Positions 7,751-16,764 of a stretch of 64,000 nucleotides of DNA are shown in pieces; position 1 is the first letter of the stretch, and each line of letters starts with the position of its first letter. Source of the stretch: an uncultured Clostridia bacterium. Its GTDB lineage: Bacteria > Bacillota > Clostridia > Oscillospirales > Oscillospiraceae. The translations under genes were made by a program, and so were the position numbers. The DNA is taken from positions 1 to 64,000 of the forward strand of contig CAMVAV010000006.1 of assembly GCA_947165595.1 (NCBI GenBank), written 5' to 3'. Below the pieces are notes generated by a model that ran no database searches, had not been told where the DNA came from, and saw nothing but the letters and a program-made list of their open reading frames with translations.

Positions 7751-8848
7751 TCAGCACTTTCCAATCATTCTGACCTCCACCCGGTTCGGCAGGCGCTCGT
7801 CCTCGTCATACGAATATGCCAGCTCAGCAGCGGTGCTTTTGAGTATGGTGAGGGACAGCTCGTTGTCCGTGTCCCTCGGGTCAAATCGCTCCCCGGCGTA
7901 GGAAACCATGACCGTGGTGCTCTCGTCCTGCATGGAGCGCTCCACCGACACGAGGATCTGCGGCTGCGGCAGGCGCGGTAAAAGAATCTGCTGCACCAGC
8001 TCCTCGACGGCAAGCCGGATGCGGTATTTTTCCCTGGGCGCGACGTCGTTTTGCAGGCAGTAGCGGTCGATCTCCGCGCCGGCGCCGATGAAATCGAAGT
8101 TTTTGCTGTCGACGACGAGTTCCAGCACCCGGAGCCGCTTGATGAAGCGCCGGGTCTGTTCCTTTTTGGGGTGATCGAAAATCTCCTCCGGCGTCCCGTC
8201 CTCGCAAATGCCGCCCTCGTCCATGAAGAAAACGCGGTTTGCAATCGCGCGGGCGAAGTTCATCTCGTGCGTGACGATCATCATGGTCTTCCCGCTGCGG
8301 GAGAGGTCGCGGATGACCGCCTGCACCTCGGAGACCATCGTGGGGTCCAGCGCGCTGGTCGGCTCGTCGAGCAGGATGATCTCGGGGTCCATTGCCAGCG
8401 TCCGCGCGATCGCGACGCGCTGCTGCTGTCCGCCCGACAGCTCGTCGGGATAGCTCATAGCCTTCTCCCGCAGTCCCACGCGCCGCAGCAGCTCGATCCC
8501 CCTGTCATAAGCCTCCTGCTTTCCCATCCCGAGCAGATCCATCGACGGGACCATCAGGTTTTCGATCACGGTCAGATGCCCGAACAGGTTGAACGACTGG
8601 AACACCATGCCCATTTTGCGCCGCGCTCTGCGGACGTCGCAGCCCCGCGCCGTGATCTCCTCGCCGTTTAAGAAGATCTGCCCGTCCGTCGGCTGCTCCA
8701 GCAGATTGAGGCAGCGCAGCAGCGTGGACTTTCCGGTGCCGGAGGGGCCGATCACCGCGACGACGTCGCCGTCGCGGATCGTGACCGACACGTCCTTCAG
8801 GGGTTCGGCGTTCTCATAGGTCTTTTTGAGATGCCGCAGTTCAATCAT
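7751..8848 (-). CDS. amino-acid ABC transporter ATPase with RsbW-like C-terminal domain
   Basis: Residues 1-241 are a polar amino-acid importer ATPase: Walker A GPSGTGKST (34-42), signature LSGGQQQR (137-144), Walker B and DEPTSALDP (161-169). Residues 242-365 form an extra domain not found in GlnQ-type ATPases (usually about 245 residues). Its layout recalls anti-sigma/RsbW HATPases: IRLAVEEL near 277-284, VMVSYAGERFDP near 313-324, and a last strand RVEVRMI. The Mg-binding Asn of the N-box is a Gln, so it may not bind ATP. I chose ATG 8848, which overlaps the permease stop by eight bases. MITE copy 1 lies 20 bases past its stop. Confidence 0.88.
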   Translation of the reverse strand: MIELRHLKKTYENAEPLKDVSVTIRDGDVVAVIGPSGTGKSTLLRCLNLLEQPTDGQIFLNGEEITARGCDVRRARRKMGMVFQSFNLFGHLTVIENLMVPSMDLLGMGKQEAYDRGIELLRRVGLREKAMSYPDELSGGQQQRVAIARTLAMDPEIILLDEPTSALDPTMVSEVQAVIRDLSRSGKTMMIVTHEMNFARAIANRVFFMDEGGICEDGTPEEIFDHPKKEQTRRFIKRLRVLELVVDSKNFDFIGAGAEIDRYCLQNDVAPREKYRIRLAVEELVQQILLPRLPQPQILVSVERSMQDESTTVMVSYAGERFDPRDTDNELSLTILKSTAAELAYSYDEDERLPNRVEVRMIGKC

Positions 8849-11144
8849 GCGTGTCCACCCCCTTGAGGATATCCGCTTTCCCGCGCCTTCTCGGGTCAAT
8901 GACGATTGCAAGCCGGTTGACAAGGGCGGTGAGCAGCGCCGCGAGGATGAAGTAGATCACCGCCATGGCGATGAGTGGGAAGAACGCCTCATAGGTGCGC
9001 CCGCGCACGATGTCGCCCATCTTCGTGAGGTCCTGTACCGCGATATAGCCGACAATCGCGGTCGCCTTGATGAGCGCCGTGATCTCGCCCTTGTAGGCGG
9101 GCAGGAAATGCGGGACCGCCTGCGGCAGGATAATCCGGAAGAACGCGTGCGTATTGCCGTAGCCCAGCGCGTAAGCCGCCTCGACCTGTCCCCTGGGGAT
9201 CGCGCCGACGCCCGCGCGGAGCATCCCATACACTGCCGCGCCGAACACCAGCGTAAAGCCGACCACCGCGATTGCCGTTCCGCTGACGGCGGTCTTGGCA
9301 AAAATGATATAGTAGAGGATCATCAGCAGCACCACGATCGGCATTCCCTGCACGAGCCACACGAAAAACCGCGTCAGCACGTTCGCGGCTCTGTTCCCGT
9401 TCCGGCACAGCATATAGACCGCAAAGCCGAGCGCCGTTCCGAACAGGATGGACAGCGCCGTGATGAGCAGCGTCGTGCCGATGCCCTGCGCAAAGAGCTT
9501 CCAGCGGCTCTCACGCAGGAAAGTCTTTTCAAAGCTCGCCCGGACGCCGTCGAAAAACGATTCACGCTCTTCCGCCGCGGCATTGTCCGCCGCAAGGTCG
9601 GACGCGCGCACCGCCAGAACGATCCCGCCGTGGCTCGTCGGATCGGAAAAGAGCACCTGCTCCTCCCGCTCCGGCGTCACGTTCATATCGGTGGTGAAAT
9701 CGTACCTGCCGGACTGGAGCGCCGGGATGCGCCCGGCGAAGTCCACGTCCCCCAGCTCCAGCGCGTAGCCGCGGTCGCGGCAAAAGCGAACCGCGAGGTC
9801 GATGTCGTAGCCGACGTTCTTCCCGTCCTTGATGTAGGAAAACGGCATATCCGTCGAGGTGGTAACGACCCGGACGGTCCCGTTCTCCCCGGTCAGGCCG
9901 CTCATGTCCACGACCTTCCGATCCTCGTCCACGCCGAACCAGATATCGTCGAGCTCCTGCATGGTGCCGTCCGCCCGGCTCCTTGCGAGGAATTCATTGA
10001 GCTCGGCGCACAGCGCGGCGCTGTCCGGATCGTTCTTCCGAAAGGCGAAGCTGTAGTTGTTTTGGGTGATGTTGTCGTGGATGTAGTCGATCTCCGGCTG
10101 TTCGGCATGGACGGATTTCATCCCCGGCTCGTCACCGAGAAACGCGTCGATCTTCCCCGCGAGCAGCGCGGCGATGCAGTCCGGATAGCTGTTGAAGAGG
10201 AAGTATTCACTGTCGGGGAAGTATTCCGCCGCCGCGTCCTCCATCAGCGGGCCCGTCAAAACGCCGATGCGTTTGCCGTTGTAATCCTGCCAGCGAATCC
10301 CGCTGCGCGCCGGCGCGGGCGCGGAGCCGGCCGCGTCCCGTACCATGGCGGTTATTTCCACATAGAACAGCGGATCGGAATACTGGATCGAGCCCGCTCT
10401 TTCCGGAGAATAATAAAGGTTAGACAGGATGCAGTCCACATTTCCGGCTTCCGCCGCGGCAATGATCCCGCCAAAATCGTAGATTTTTAATTCGAGCTCC
10501 GCGCCGAGCCACGCGGCAAAGCGATGCGCAAGCTCAATGTCGTAGCCGCGAAGCTCCGTGCCGACGAAGTAAGAATACGGCATCACGCGGCCCGTCGTAC
10601 CCACGGTCAGGCGGAGCGTCGAAGGTTCGCCCGCGGCGATGTCGGGCATGGCGTCCTCGCCCCGTATGACCCAGCGCTCATACATATCGTCCAGCGTGCC
10701 GTCCGCGCGCAGCTGCGCGGCAAAGGCGTTGAACTTTTCCCGCAGACCGGGGATCCGCGACACGGGAGAAATGCCCGCCGCAACGGTGTTTTTGCTGTAG
10801 TTTTCGTCCAGAAGGCGAACGCCCGACGTTCCGTTGGCAATGGCGAACTCCATTTCGCGCCGCGCCTGGACAACGGCGTCGAGTCTGCCGTTCTTCAGAT
10901 CCTCATAGGCAAGCGGGTAATCGCTGTAGGCGACGATCTCGGCCTCGGGATAATCCGCCTTGAGCATATCCAGCTCCAGCAGGTCGGTCCCCACGCCGAT
11001 CCTTCTCCCCGGCTCGCCGAGCTGCGCGAGGGACGTGACCGCATCGCCGCCGCTTCTTCCGGCGCAGCCCGTCAGCAGGCAGAGCGCCAGCGCCAACGCG
11101 CCCAGCAGCCGCGGGAATTTGTTCCTGGTTCTGACTTTTTTCAA
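8841..11144 (-). CDS. amino-acid ABC transporter: multi-lobe solute-binding/permease fusion
   Basis: The 767-residue lipoprotein has a signal peptide with lipobox LLTGC near residue 27. It carries SBP_bac_3 segments: a lobe-2-like unit (about 40-170), a complete two-lobe unit (about 175-410), and a further lobe-1-like unit (about 415-530). A GlnP-type permease with about five helices follows (about 545-750), with the cytoplasmic loop near ALGYGNTHAFFRI. With the ATPase it forms a complete importer, probably for a polar amino acid. The start is TTG 11144, chosen because GAGGGGGG lies seven bases upstream; its TTGA overlaps the stop of the small upstream ORF. Confidence 0.9.
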   Translation of the reverse strand: MKKVRTRNKFPRLLGALALALCLLTGCAGRSGGDAVTSLAQLGEPGRRIGVGTDLLELDMLKADYPEAEIVAYSDYPLAYEDLKNGRLDAVVQARREMEFAIANGTSGVRLLDENYSKNTVAAGISPVSRIPGLREKFNAFAAQLRADGTLDDMYERWVIRGEDAMPDIAAGEPSTLRLTVGTTGRVMPYSYFVGTELRGYDIELAHRFAAWLGAELELKIYDFGGIIAAAEAGNVDCILSNLYYSPERAGSIQYSDPLFYVEITAMVRDAAGSAPAPARSGIRWQDYNGKRIGVLTGPLMEDAAAEYFPDSEYFLFNSYPDCIAALLAGKIDAFLGDEPGMKSVHAEQPEIDYIHDNITQNNYSFAFRKNDPDSAALCAELNEFLARSRADGTMQELDDIWFGVDEDRKVVDMSGLTGENGTVRVVTTSTDMPFSYIKDGKNVGYDIDLAVRFCRDRGYALELGDVDFAGRIPALQSGRYDFTTDMNVTPEREEQVLFSDPTSHGGIVLAVRASDLAADNAAAEERESFFDGVRASFEKTFLRESRWKLFAQGIGTTLLITALSILFGTALGFAVYMLCRNGNRAANVLTRFFVWLVQGMPIVVLLMILYYIIFAKTAVSGTAIAVVGFTLVFGAAVYGMLRAGVGAIPRGQVEAAYALGYGNTHAFFRIILPQAVPHFLPAYKGEITALIKATAIVGYIAVQDLTKMGDIVRGRTYEAFFPLIAMAVIYFILAALLTALVNRLAIVIDPRRRGKADILKGVDTHD

Positions 11145-11338
11145 GTGTGTACCCCCCCTCGATGGCAAACGAAGGCGCGCTTCTCAGCTTTGCCCCGACG
11201 CGTCCCTCTGAGGGTGCGATCCGGAAGCGTCATGGATCGGCCGTTCCGGCCCTTATTCGGATTTTGCGCGTCTTTTACCTCCCTGCGGCATTCTGCATCC
11301 GGCGGCTCCGGCAGCGGAAGCCCGCACGCCTCGTCCAT
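11141..11338 (-). CDS. small ORF translationally coupled to the ABC importer
   Basis: This is a 65-residue basic, soluble frame of unknown family. It starts at ATG 11338 behind AAAGGGA at good spacing. Its TGA overlaps the TTG start of the importer gene, which is the usual arrangement for coupled translation. No domain is recognisable and it has three cysteines. It could be a leader that drives translation of the importer and not a functional protein. Nothing else is evident between 11339 and 11544. Confidence 0.35.
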   Translation of the reverse strand: MDEACGLPLPEPPDAECRREVKDAQNPNKGRNGRSMTLPDRTLRGTRRGKAEKRAFVCHRGGVHT

Positions 11339-11544
11339 GATGATTGTCCCTTTCTTAATACGAATATACGAATGTACCGGATGATGAAAAGAGAATATTT
11401 CAGAATGAAACCTTTTTTGCAGATTCCCCTTGCGGCTCGGCGGCTGATGGATTATTATGGTGTTGCGCTCCGTTTCCGGTAGATTCTTTTATCGTAAATC
11501 ATAGTAAATCGGGAGCCGGAATACAAGTCCCACCCGGGAAAAAG

Positions 11545-11572
11545 CGTGGCATTCTGCCACGTCCCCTTTTTT
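11545..11572 (+). terminator. orphan terminator
   Basis: CGTGGCA and TGCCACG form a tight hairpin followed by CCCC and seven T. No intact plus-strand gene precedes it, so it may belong to a lost gene. It directly precedes the truncated HAD relic. Confidence 0.6.
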
Positions 11573-11585
11573 ATATCGGGCTTTT

Positions 11586-12077
11586 TTGATACTTTTTGTA
11601 TCAACGACGTGGACGCTGATCGAGGACACGCTGGGCGAGTACATCCCGCCGTACCGCGTGATCGGCAGCACGTTTTCGCTGACCGCGACCGGCCAGGGGG
11701 ACACGGCGGACCGAAGCTACACCTATGCGCCGGACGACGAGGTGCTGCTGGAGGGGAACCTGATCTTCAAGAACCTCAAGATGGGCAAGGTCGTGAGCAT
11801 CGTCAACGAGATCGGCGTGCCGCCCGTCCTGGTGTTCGGCAACAGCTCCGGCGACTTCGCCATGGGGCAGTACGCGGTGCAGCGCGGCGGAAGGGCGTAT
11901 ATGCTGCTGTGCGACGACACGGAGCGCGACTACGGCGACACGGACGAGGCGGCGGAGTTTGCCGCGAAATGCGCCGCGCTCGGCTTTGAAACGATCTCCA
12001 TGCGCGACGAGTTCGAGACGATCTGCAAAAGCGGCGTCACAAAAAACGATAACGCGGCGCTGCGGCCCGCCGCGTAG
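11586..12077 (+). pseudogene. HAD-family acid phosphatase, C-terminal part only
   Basis: The readable frame gives 163 residues. It keeps HAD motif III (KNLKMGKV) and motif IV (VLVFGNSSGDFAM), with the family C-terminus containing LLCDDTERDYGD. The N-terminal half with the catalytic DxDxT nucleophile is missing; a complete member of this phosphoserine-phosphatase-like family has roughly 300-400 residues. Family-like sequence begins at about 11610, just after an orphan terminator, with no ribosome site. The relic is therefore inactive. The decarboxylase gene follows 37 bases later. Confidence 0.8.
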
Positions 12078-12114
12078 GGAAAACGATCAGAATAAATTGA
12101 AAGTGAGGAGCGTC

Positions 12115-13320
12115 ATGATGAAAGACAACGAAGCGAACAGCACCACTCTGACGACGAACGCGGGCGTTGACCCGATCGAGGCGAGGCTCGATGAGTTCGC
12201 GGCGTCGATCTTCGCGCGCAGGTCGCGCGAGATCGGCTATCCCCTCAACCAGCAGAGCCGGCTGATCGGCTTTTACAAATGGATCATAGGGAGCGGGCTG
12301 AACCTGACGATGGTGGACAACGCCGGCGACCCTTTCCTGGACGACGGGGGACTGATGAGCACGCTCGCATACGAGCGCGAGGTGCTGGAATTCTTTGGGC
12401 CTCTGTTTGGCTTTGACTTGAACGACCTCTGGGGCATCGTCACCTTCAGCGGCACGGACGGCAACAACCACGGCCTCTACTTCGGCGCGAAGTACCTGGA
12501 GCGCAAGACCGGGAAAAAGCCTGTTTTGTATGTTTCGGACGCGGCGCATTATTCCAGCAGACGCCTCGCGGATCTGCAAAACCTGGATATGCGCCTCATC
12601 CCCTCCGACGTGCACGGACGCATGATTCCGGAGGAGCTGGACAAGGCGATCGTGGACGAGCGCCCCGCGCTGGTCGTCTACGCGATGGGAACCACGTTCA
12701 AGGGCGGCGTGGACGATCAGAAGGCGCTCAATGCCGTGCTCGCCAGGCACCCCTCGCTCGCGGTCTACCGCCATATCGACGCCGCGCTCTTCGGCGGGTA
12801 TCTGCCCCACACAAAGTACCGGGACTTTGTCGACCGCAGGGTGCAGCCCTTTGACTCCATCGCGTTCAGCGGGCACAAGATTTTCGGCATGGACGAGCCC
12901 GCGGGCATTTTCCTCACCACGCGGGAGGTCAAGGAGAACCAGAACCCGTTCCAGGTCTCCTACCTCAACGCCAATATGCCGATGATCAACTGCTCGCGCT
13001 CCGCGCTCTCGCCGCTGAAGATATGGTGGATCATCCAGCATACGAGCAAGGAGGAATTCGAGCGGCAGGCGGAGGAGATGCTGGAGAACGCCGCGTGGCT
13101 CAAGGGCGAATTCGACAAGCTCGGCTGGCCGGCGTGGCTGGAGCCGATGTCCAACACGGTGTATTTCAAGCGCCCGCCCCGGGAGATCGTGAAAAAATAC
13201 GGCCTCGCCCCGGACCACGACGACAGGCTCGGCGGCGACCTTTCCCACCTGATCGTCATGCAGCATGTGTCGAAGGAGCGCCTCACGCGCTTCCTGGACG
13301 ATCTGAAGGCCGCAATATAA
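12115..13320 (+). CDS. PLP-dependent (histidine-decarboxylase-like) group II decarboxylase
   Basis: The 401-residue cytoplasmic enzyme belongs to PLP fold type I. The Schiff-base lysine is in SGHKIFGMDEPAG (about residues 253-265). The upstream histidine that stacks on PLP appears in SDAAHYSS (about 142-149), and the aspartate region is in YRHIDAALFGG. This pattern fits pyridoxal-dependent histidine decarboxylases and relatives; the exact amino acid is not certain. GTGAGGAG precedes ATG 12115 (MM start). It is followed 26 bases later by a PAP2 phosphatase, probably on the same transcript. Confidence 0.82.
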   Translation: MMKDNEANSTTLTTNAGVDPIEARLDEFAASIFARRSREIGYPLNQQSRLIGFYKWIIGSGLNLTMVDNAGDPFLDDGGLMSTLAYEREVLEFFGPLFGFDLNDLWGIVTFSGTDGNNHGLYFGAKYLERKTGKKPVLYVSDAAHYSSRRLADLQNLDMRLIPSDVHGRMIPEELDKAIVDERPALVVYAMGTTFKGGVDDQKALNAVLARHPSLAVYRHIDAALFGGYLPHTKYRDFVDRRVQPFDSIAFSGHKIFGMDEPAGIFLTTREVKENQNPFQVSYLNANMPMINCSRSALSPLKIWWIIQHTSKEEFERQAEEMLENAAWLKGEFDKLGWPAWLEPMSNTVYFKRPPREIVKKYGLAPDHDDRLGGDLSHLIVMQHVSKERLTRFLDDLKAAI

Positions 13321-13346
13321 AAATACAAAAGGAAAGAGGCATCCCC

Positions 13347-14243
13347 ATGAACAAGAAAAGCGTCCTGTCCGTCCCAATCACCTGCTTTTGGGCGGTCGTC
13401 GCCGTGTGCGTGCTGGGCATCCTCGCCGGCTCGTTCGCGGACTTTTCCATCAACGAGGCGCTTGCCAACAAGACCTCTCTCGGCTCGTTCTTCGCGACCT
13501 ACGGCTCCTGCTTCTCCTACTGCCTCTATCCCGCGGCGGGCGCGTGTTTGTACGCGGGACTGCGGGAAAAGGGGGAGAGGTACCGGATGCTCGCCTGGAC
13601 GCTGCTGATTTTGGGCTTCTTCATGGCGGTGTACTACTCCAACAGCTACAACGGCAAGGCGGTGCGCGCTCTGATCGGCTATCAGGCGGGCGAAAGCGCC
13701 CCGGCGCTCTCGATCGTGAGCTGGCTTTTCTGGGTGGTGCTGTACGCCTGGGTGCCGTTCGTGATGCTCAGGCTTCTCGACCGCTCGAATCCCGATAAGC
13801 TCATTGCGGTCGGCGCGGCAATCCTCGTCGCCGGCGTCGCGGCGGACAACGTCAACCTCTGGCTCAAGCAGGTCGGCTCCCGCCCGCGCTACAAGTACCT
13901 CATCACGCTCGATGACCCGATCTCTGAGTTCCGTAATTGGTGGCAGATGCGCCCCAACCTCGCCGGCGGCGACGACAACTTCAAAAGCTGGCCGAGCGGC
14001 AACATGACCATCGCCGCCATGATGTTCTCGCTGCCGATGCTTGCGGACGTGACAAAAAAGAGAAGCGACGGGAAGAACCTGCGCTGCTTCCTCGTCGCCT
14101 GCGTGTTCGTGCTGCTCTACGGCTACAACCGCATCCACATGACCAACCACTTCCTCTCGGACGTCTGCTTCGGAACGCTCATCACCTATCTCATTTTTGC
14201 GGCGGTCGGCACGGCGTTTCTGCGCGCGGCGGAGAAGAAGTAA
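13347..14243 (+). CDS. PAP2-family membrane phosphatase
   Basis: This 298-residue protein has six or seven membrane helices. The three phosphatase motifs are in order: KQVGSRPRYKY (about 175-185), SWPSGN (about 215-220) and RIHMTNHFLSD (about 257-267), with catalytic histidine in the last. Members dephosphorylate lipid phosphates such as undecaprenyl or phosphatidyl species at the membrane face. AAAGGAAAGAGG sits before ATG 13347. It lies close behind the decarboxylase; no functional link is evident. Confidence 0.88.
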   Translation: MNKKSVLSVPITCFWAVVAVCVLGILAGSFADFSINEALANKTSLGSFFATYGSCFSYCLYPAAGACLYAGLREKGERYRMLAWTLLILGFFMAVYYSNSYNGKAVRALIGYQAGESAPALSIVSWLFWVVLYAWVPFVMLRLLDRSNPDKLIAVGAAILVAGVAADNVNLWLKQVGSRPRYKYLITLDDPISEFRNWWQMRPNLAGGDDNFKSWPSGNMTIAAMMFSLPMLADVTKKRSDGKNLRCFLVACVFVLLYGYNRIHMTNHFLSDVCFGTLITYLIFAAVGTAFLRAAEKK

Positions 14244-14312
14244 GCGATATATAAGAACGCCGTGCAGGGTTGCAAAAAACCTCAGATGGGCTCGATTTGC
14301 TTTTGCGGCTTC

Positions 14313-14640
14313 TCAGGCGAACAGCTCCGCGTTCGCCGCCGCGCTTCCCGCCGCGGGAGAGAACATCGCGGCGATCACGCCAAAGCCCTGCCGGAGCGTG
14401 TCGGCGCGGAACATCACGAAGCCGACAATGACGACCAGCATCGTGTAAACGTGTCCGAGGGGACGGAACCACTTCTTTTTCTTTGTTCCGGTATACGTCG
14501 ATGACATAGCTCAGGCCCTGGAAGGTAAAAAAAGAAATGCCGACGGGCAGGCGGATATTCGGTACGGGAACGGAAAGCCCGGTAACGCTGTTGAACAGCT
14601 CCGCAAAAAAGCCGGTGTATTTGTAAGCGATCAGCAGCCC
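14313..14640 (-). pseudogene. MBOAT acyltransferase relic with internal deletion
   Basis: Reading down the minus strand from 14640 gives YKYTGFFAELFNSVTGLSVP and then LPVGISFFTFQGLSYVIDVY, a typical internal MBOAT (AlgI/DltB-like) segment. Near 14480 the frame shifts and continues as VYTMLVVIVGFVMFRADTL, which belongs much later in the family. The intervening segment, including the catalytic histidine region, is gone, and so are the start and the C-terminus. It is a decayed fragment. Confidence 0.8.
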
Positions 14641-14676
14641 TCGCCGGTGCAGCGCGTCAGGCGCTCAACGTGTGCT

Positions 14677-14771
14677 TTGACGCTTCCGCAACGCGCGGCA
14701 TGCCGTTTCAGGGCGAGCCGCTTTCTGCGGTTGGATCGTGCCGCAAATTGGACGGCATGTGAAAGCGTCAA
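14677..14771. repeat. imperfect inverted repeat
   Basis: TTGACGCTT (14677-14685) pairs with AAGCGTCAA (14763-14771), and CATGCCGT with ACGGCATG inside it. It separates the MBOAT relic from the duplicated promoter block. It could be a scar or a transcript end; no transposon hallmark is seen. Confidence 0.4.
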
Positions 14772-14815
14772 TTTAAAATTATATCAGCGAACATGCCGTT
14801 TTGCAATAGCTTTGC

Positions 14816-14935
14816 CGGGCAATTCGGGCTGTGCCGGCGATACCGTGCGATTCCGCCTTTTCAAAACGCCGCGGCTGTGCTATGCTTGGAACCAAAGGCA
14901 AAAGAAACACCCGGCGAACGCGCGGATGAAAAGGA
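14816..14935 (+). promoter_or_regulatory. duplicated promoter/leader block, copy 1
   Basis: About 115 bases are almost identical to 24064-24180. The block contains an extended -10-like TGTGCTATGCT with a TTTTCAAAA stretch upstream in the -35 area, and ends just before the ydcF-like start. The same arrangement before a second, unrelated gene suggests that a promoter cassette was copied. Confidence 0.6.
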
Positions 14936-14942
14936 TGCTTGT

Positions 14943-16412
14943 ATGAAAAAAGGAACTCTGTTATGGATCGGCCTTGCGCTCGCGCTGACCTGCGCCGTCA
15001 CGATCCTTGTGAAAGGCTCGTCCTACACGCTCGGCGTCCCTGTCGGCGCGCCGGCGGGCGGCGCGGAGGATTATCGCGTGGAGCTTGAGCAGGATCGGGA
15101 GACCGTGCGGCTGACGGAGCGGCGTTTGGAAGGCGGCACGCTTTTCCTTACTTTTCACTCAGTCGCGAGAGGAAGGGCGTACGTCGATGTGAGTGCGCCG
15201 GACGGCGAGCCGATCTGGATGGAGGTCCTGTACGTTCATCCCTTCGGCATCCTTTCCGTCAACACCTGCTTTGGCCCGTCCTCCGGCAGCGGGATCATCC
15301 CGGTCGCCGTGTCGCTCTATCTGGCGCTGATCCTCTGGTATGTGATCCGCCGGTACCGCGAGGGAATGCGGCGGAGCCTTTATCAGTATCGAAACGTTCG
15401 CAATCTGGGCTGGATCATCTATACCGCGTCGCTTCTTCTGGGGCAGCTTCCTTACGCGTTCTCAGACGCCTCCCTGGACGACGTGGTCAGAAGGACGCTG
15501 AGCGCCGCGTCGCTGCTGTCGTTCGTCGCGCTTCCCGTCGCGTTCGTGACCTCTGTTTTGGTCACGCTGAGTAATTGTAAGCTCATGCGCGCGGAGGGGC
15601 GCAACTGGCGGAATATGCTGGGCATGATGCTCGGCGTTCTGGTCTGCCTCGGCACGTTTCTTCCGTACGCGCTCGGCGAATTCCTGCAGCGCACGACCCT
15701 TGTCGACGTTCACAACGAGCGCGGCGCCGCGCTCTATATCGAGATGATCGCGGAGAATACCGTGCTCGTGACGGTGACCTATCTGGAATGCGTTTTGCTC
15801 AGCACGATTCTCCTGAGCGTCAAGGCCGCGAAGCGGATTCCCGCCTTTGACAAGGATTACATCCTGATCCACGGCTGCCAGCTTCAAAAGGACGGCACGC
15901 CGACGCCGCTTTTGCGGGGCAGGGCGGATCGCGCGCTGGAGTTCGCGCGAATGCAGAAGGAGGCGACGGGAAAGGAGCTCGTCTTTGTCCCCTCCGGCGG
16001 AAAAGGCGCGGACGAGGTGATCTCCGAGGCGGAATCCATACGGGACTATCTGCTCGGCAAGGGCGTCCCTGCGGACAGGATTCTGATGGAGGACCGCTCC
16101 TCAAATACGGAGGAGAATATGCGAAACTCCGCCGCGCTCGTGCGCGAGGCGTCGCGGCAGGCCGAACCGAAGGTCGCCTTCGCCACGACCAACTACCATG
16201 TGTTCCGCTCCGGCATCCTCGCCGAGCAGTGCGGCCTTCACGCGGAGGGTATCGGCAGCGGGACCCGCAGCTACTTTTGGATCAACGCCTTTGTGCGGGA
16301 GTTTATCGCGACGGTCTACTCCGAGCGGAGGAAGCATTTGCTGGTAATCGCGGCGATGCTCGCGGTTATGCTGGTCATGATCGGCATGGCCTATCTGTCC
16401 AATACGATGTGA
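14943..16412 (+). CDS. YdcF/SanA-like (DUF218) membrane protein
   Basis: The 489-residue protein has an N-terminal membrane anchor, an extracytoplasmic stretch, and about five helices between residues 110 and 295. A DUF218 domain follows at about 300-440 with ILIHGCQLQKDGTPTPLL, FVPSGGKGADEVISEAESI and the SNTEENMRNS motif, then a last helix. DUF218 proteins such as YdcF and SanA/ElyC are linked to envelope integrity; the biochemical activity is unsettled. ATG 14943 follows AAAGGAT. Its expression probably comes from the duplicated promoter block upstream. Confidence 0.85.
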   Translation: MKKGTLLWIGLALALTCAVTILVKGSSYTLGVPVGAPAGGAEDYRVELEQDRETVRLTERRLEGGTLFLTFHSVARGRAYVDVSAPDGEPIWMEVLYVHPFGILSVNTCFGPSSGSGIIPVAVSLYLALILWYVIRRYREGMRRSLYQYRNVRNLGWIIYTASLLLGQLPYAFSDASLDDVVRRTLSAASLLSFVALPVAFVTSVLVTLSNCKLMRAEGRNWRNMLGMMLGVLVCLGTFLPYALGEFLQRTTLVDVHNERGAALYIEMIAENTVLVTVTYLECVLLSTILLSVKAAKRIPAFDKDYILIHGCQLQKDGTPTPLLRGRADRALEFARMQKEATGKELVFVPSGGKGADEVISEAESIRDYLLGKGVPADRILMEDRSSNTEENMRNSAALVREASRQAEPKVAFATTNYHVFRSGILAEQCGLHAEGIGSGTRSYFWINAFVREFIATVYSERRKHLLVIAAMLAVMLVMIGMAYLSNTM

Positions 16413-16485
16413 GGGTGGTCGAGAAATCGACCTGTTCCTCCAGGAAGGCGGAAGGCGCAGTTGACGCGCCGAAGGGTAAAAGGCG

Positions 16486-16689
16486 GTCGTTTTGTGCGGC
16501 GTCACGGCAGAGTGCTGCGTGCTCTCGACCATGTCGGACGCGATCGACATGGGCTATGAGGTCGTGTATCTGTACGACTAGAGCGCCGGGCTGGACGCGG
16601 AAATTCTGGGACTCGCGGAGAGCTTTGCGCCGGTGCATACGACGGTCATGAGCAGCGACGAGTATCTGGCGGCGATTGCGGGAAAGTGA
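16486..16689 (+). pseudogene. isochorismatase-like hydrolase, C-terminal relic
   Basis: The frame from 16486 reads VVLCGVTAECCVLSTMSDAI, the conserved catalytic-cysteine region of cysteine hydrolases of the isochorismatase family, followed by GYEVVYLYD. It then hits TAG (16579-16581) and resumes in the same frame with SAGLDAEILGLAESF to a TGA at 16687. The first two thirds of the protein (catalytic Asp and Lys) are missing and no start is present. It is inactive. Confidence 0.82.
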
Positions 16690-16764
16690 GGCGGCGATCT
16701 CTGGCCCGGCAAGCCGCAAACGGCGTGCAATGACGCGGAAGCGGCGCACAGGGAAACGGATGAG

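Noticed and set aside
16579..16581. In-frame TAG read as pyrrolysine
   Set aside because: The gene also lacks its 5' two thirds and a start codon, so a nonsense mutation in a relic is the simpler reading.
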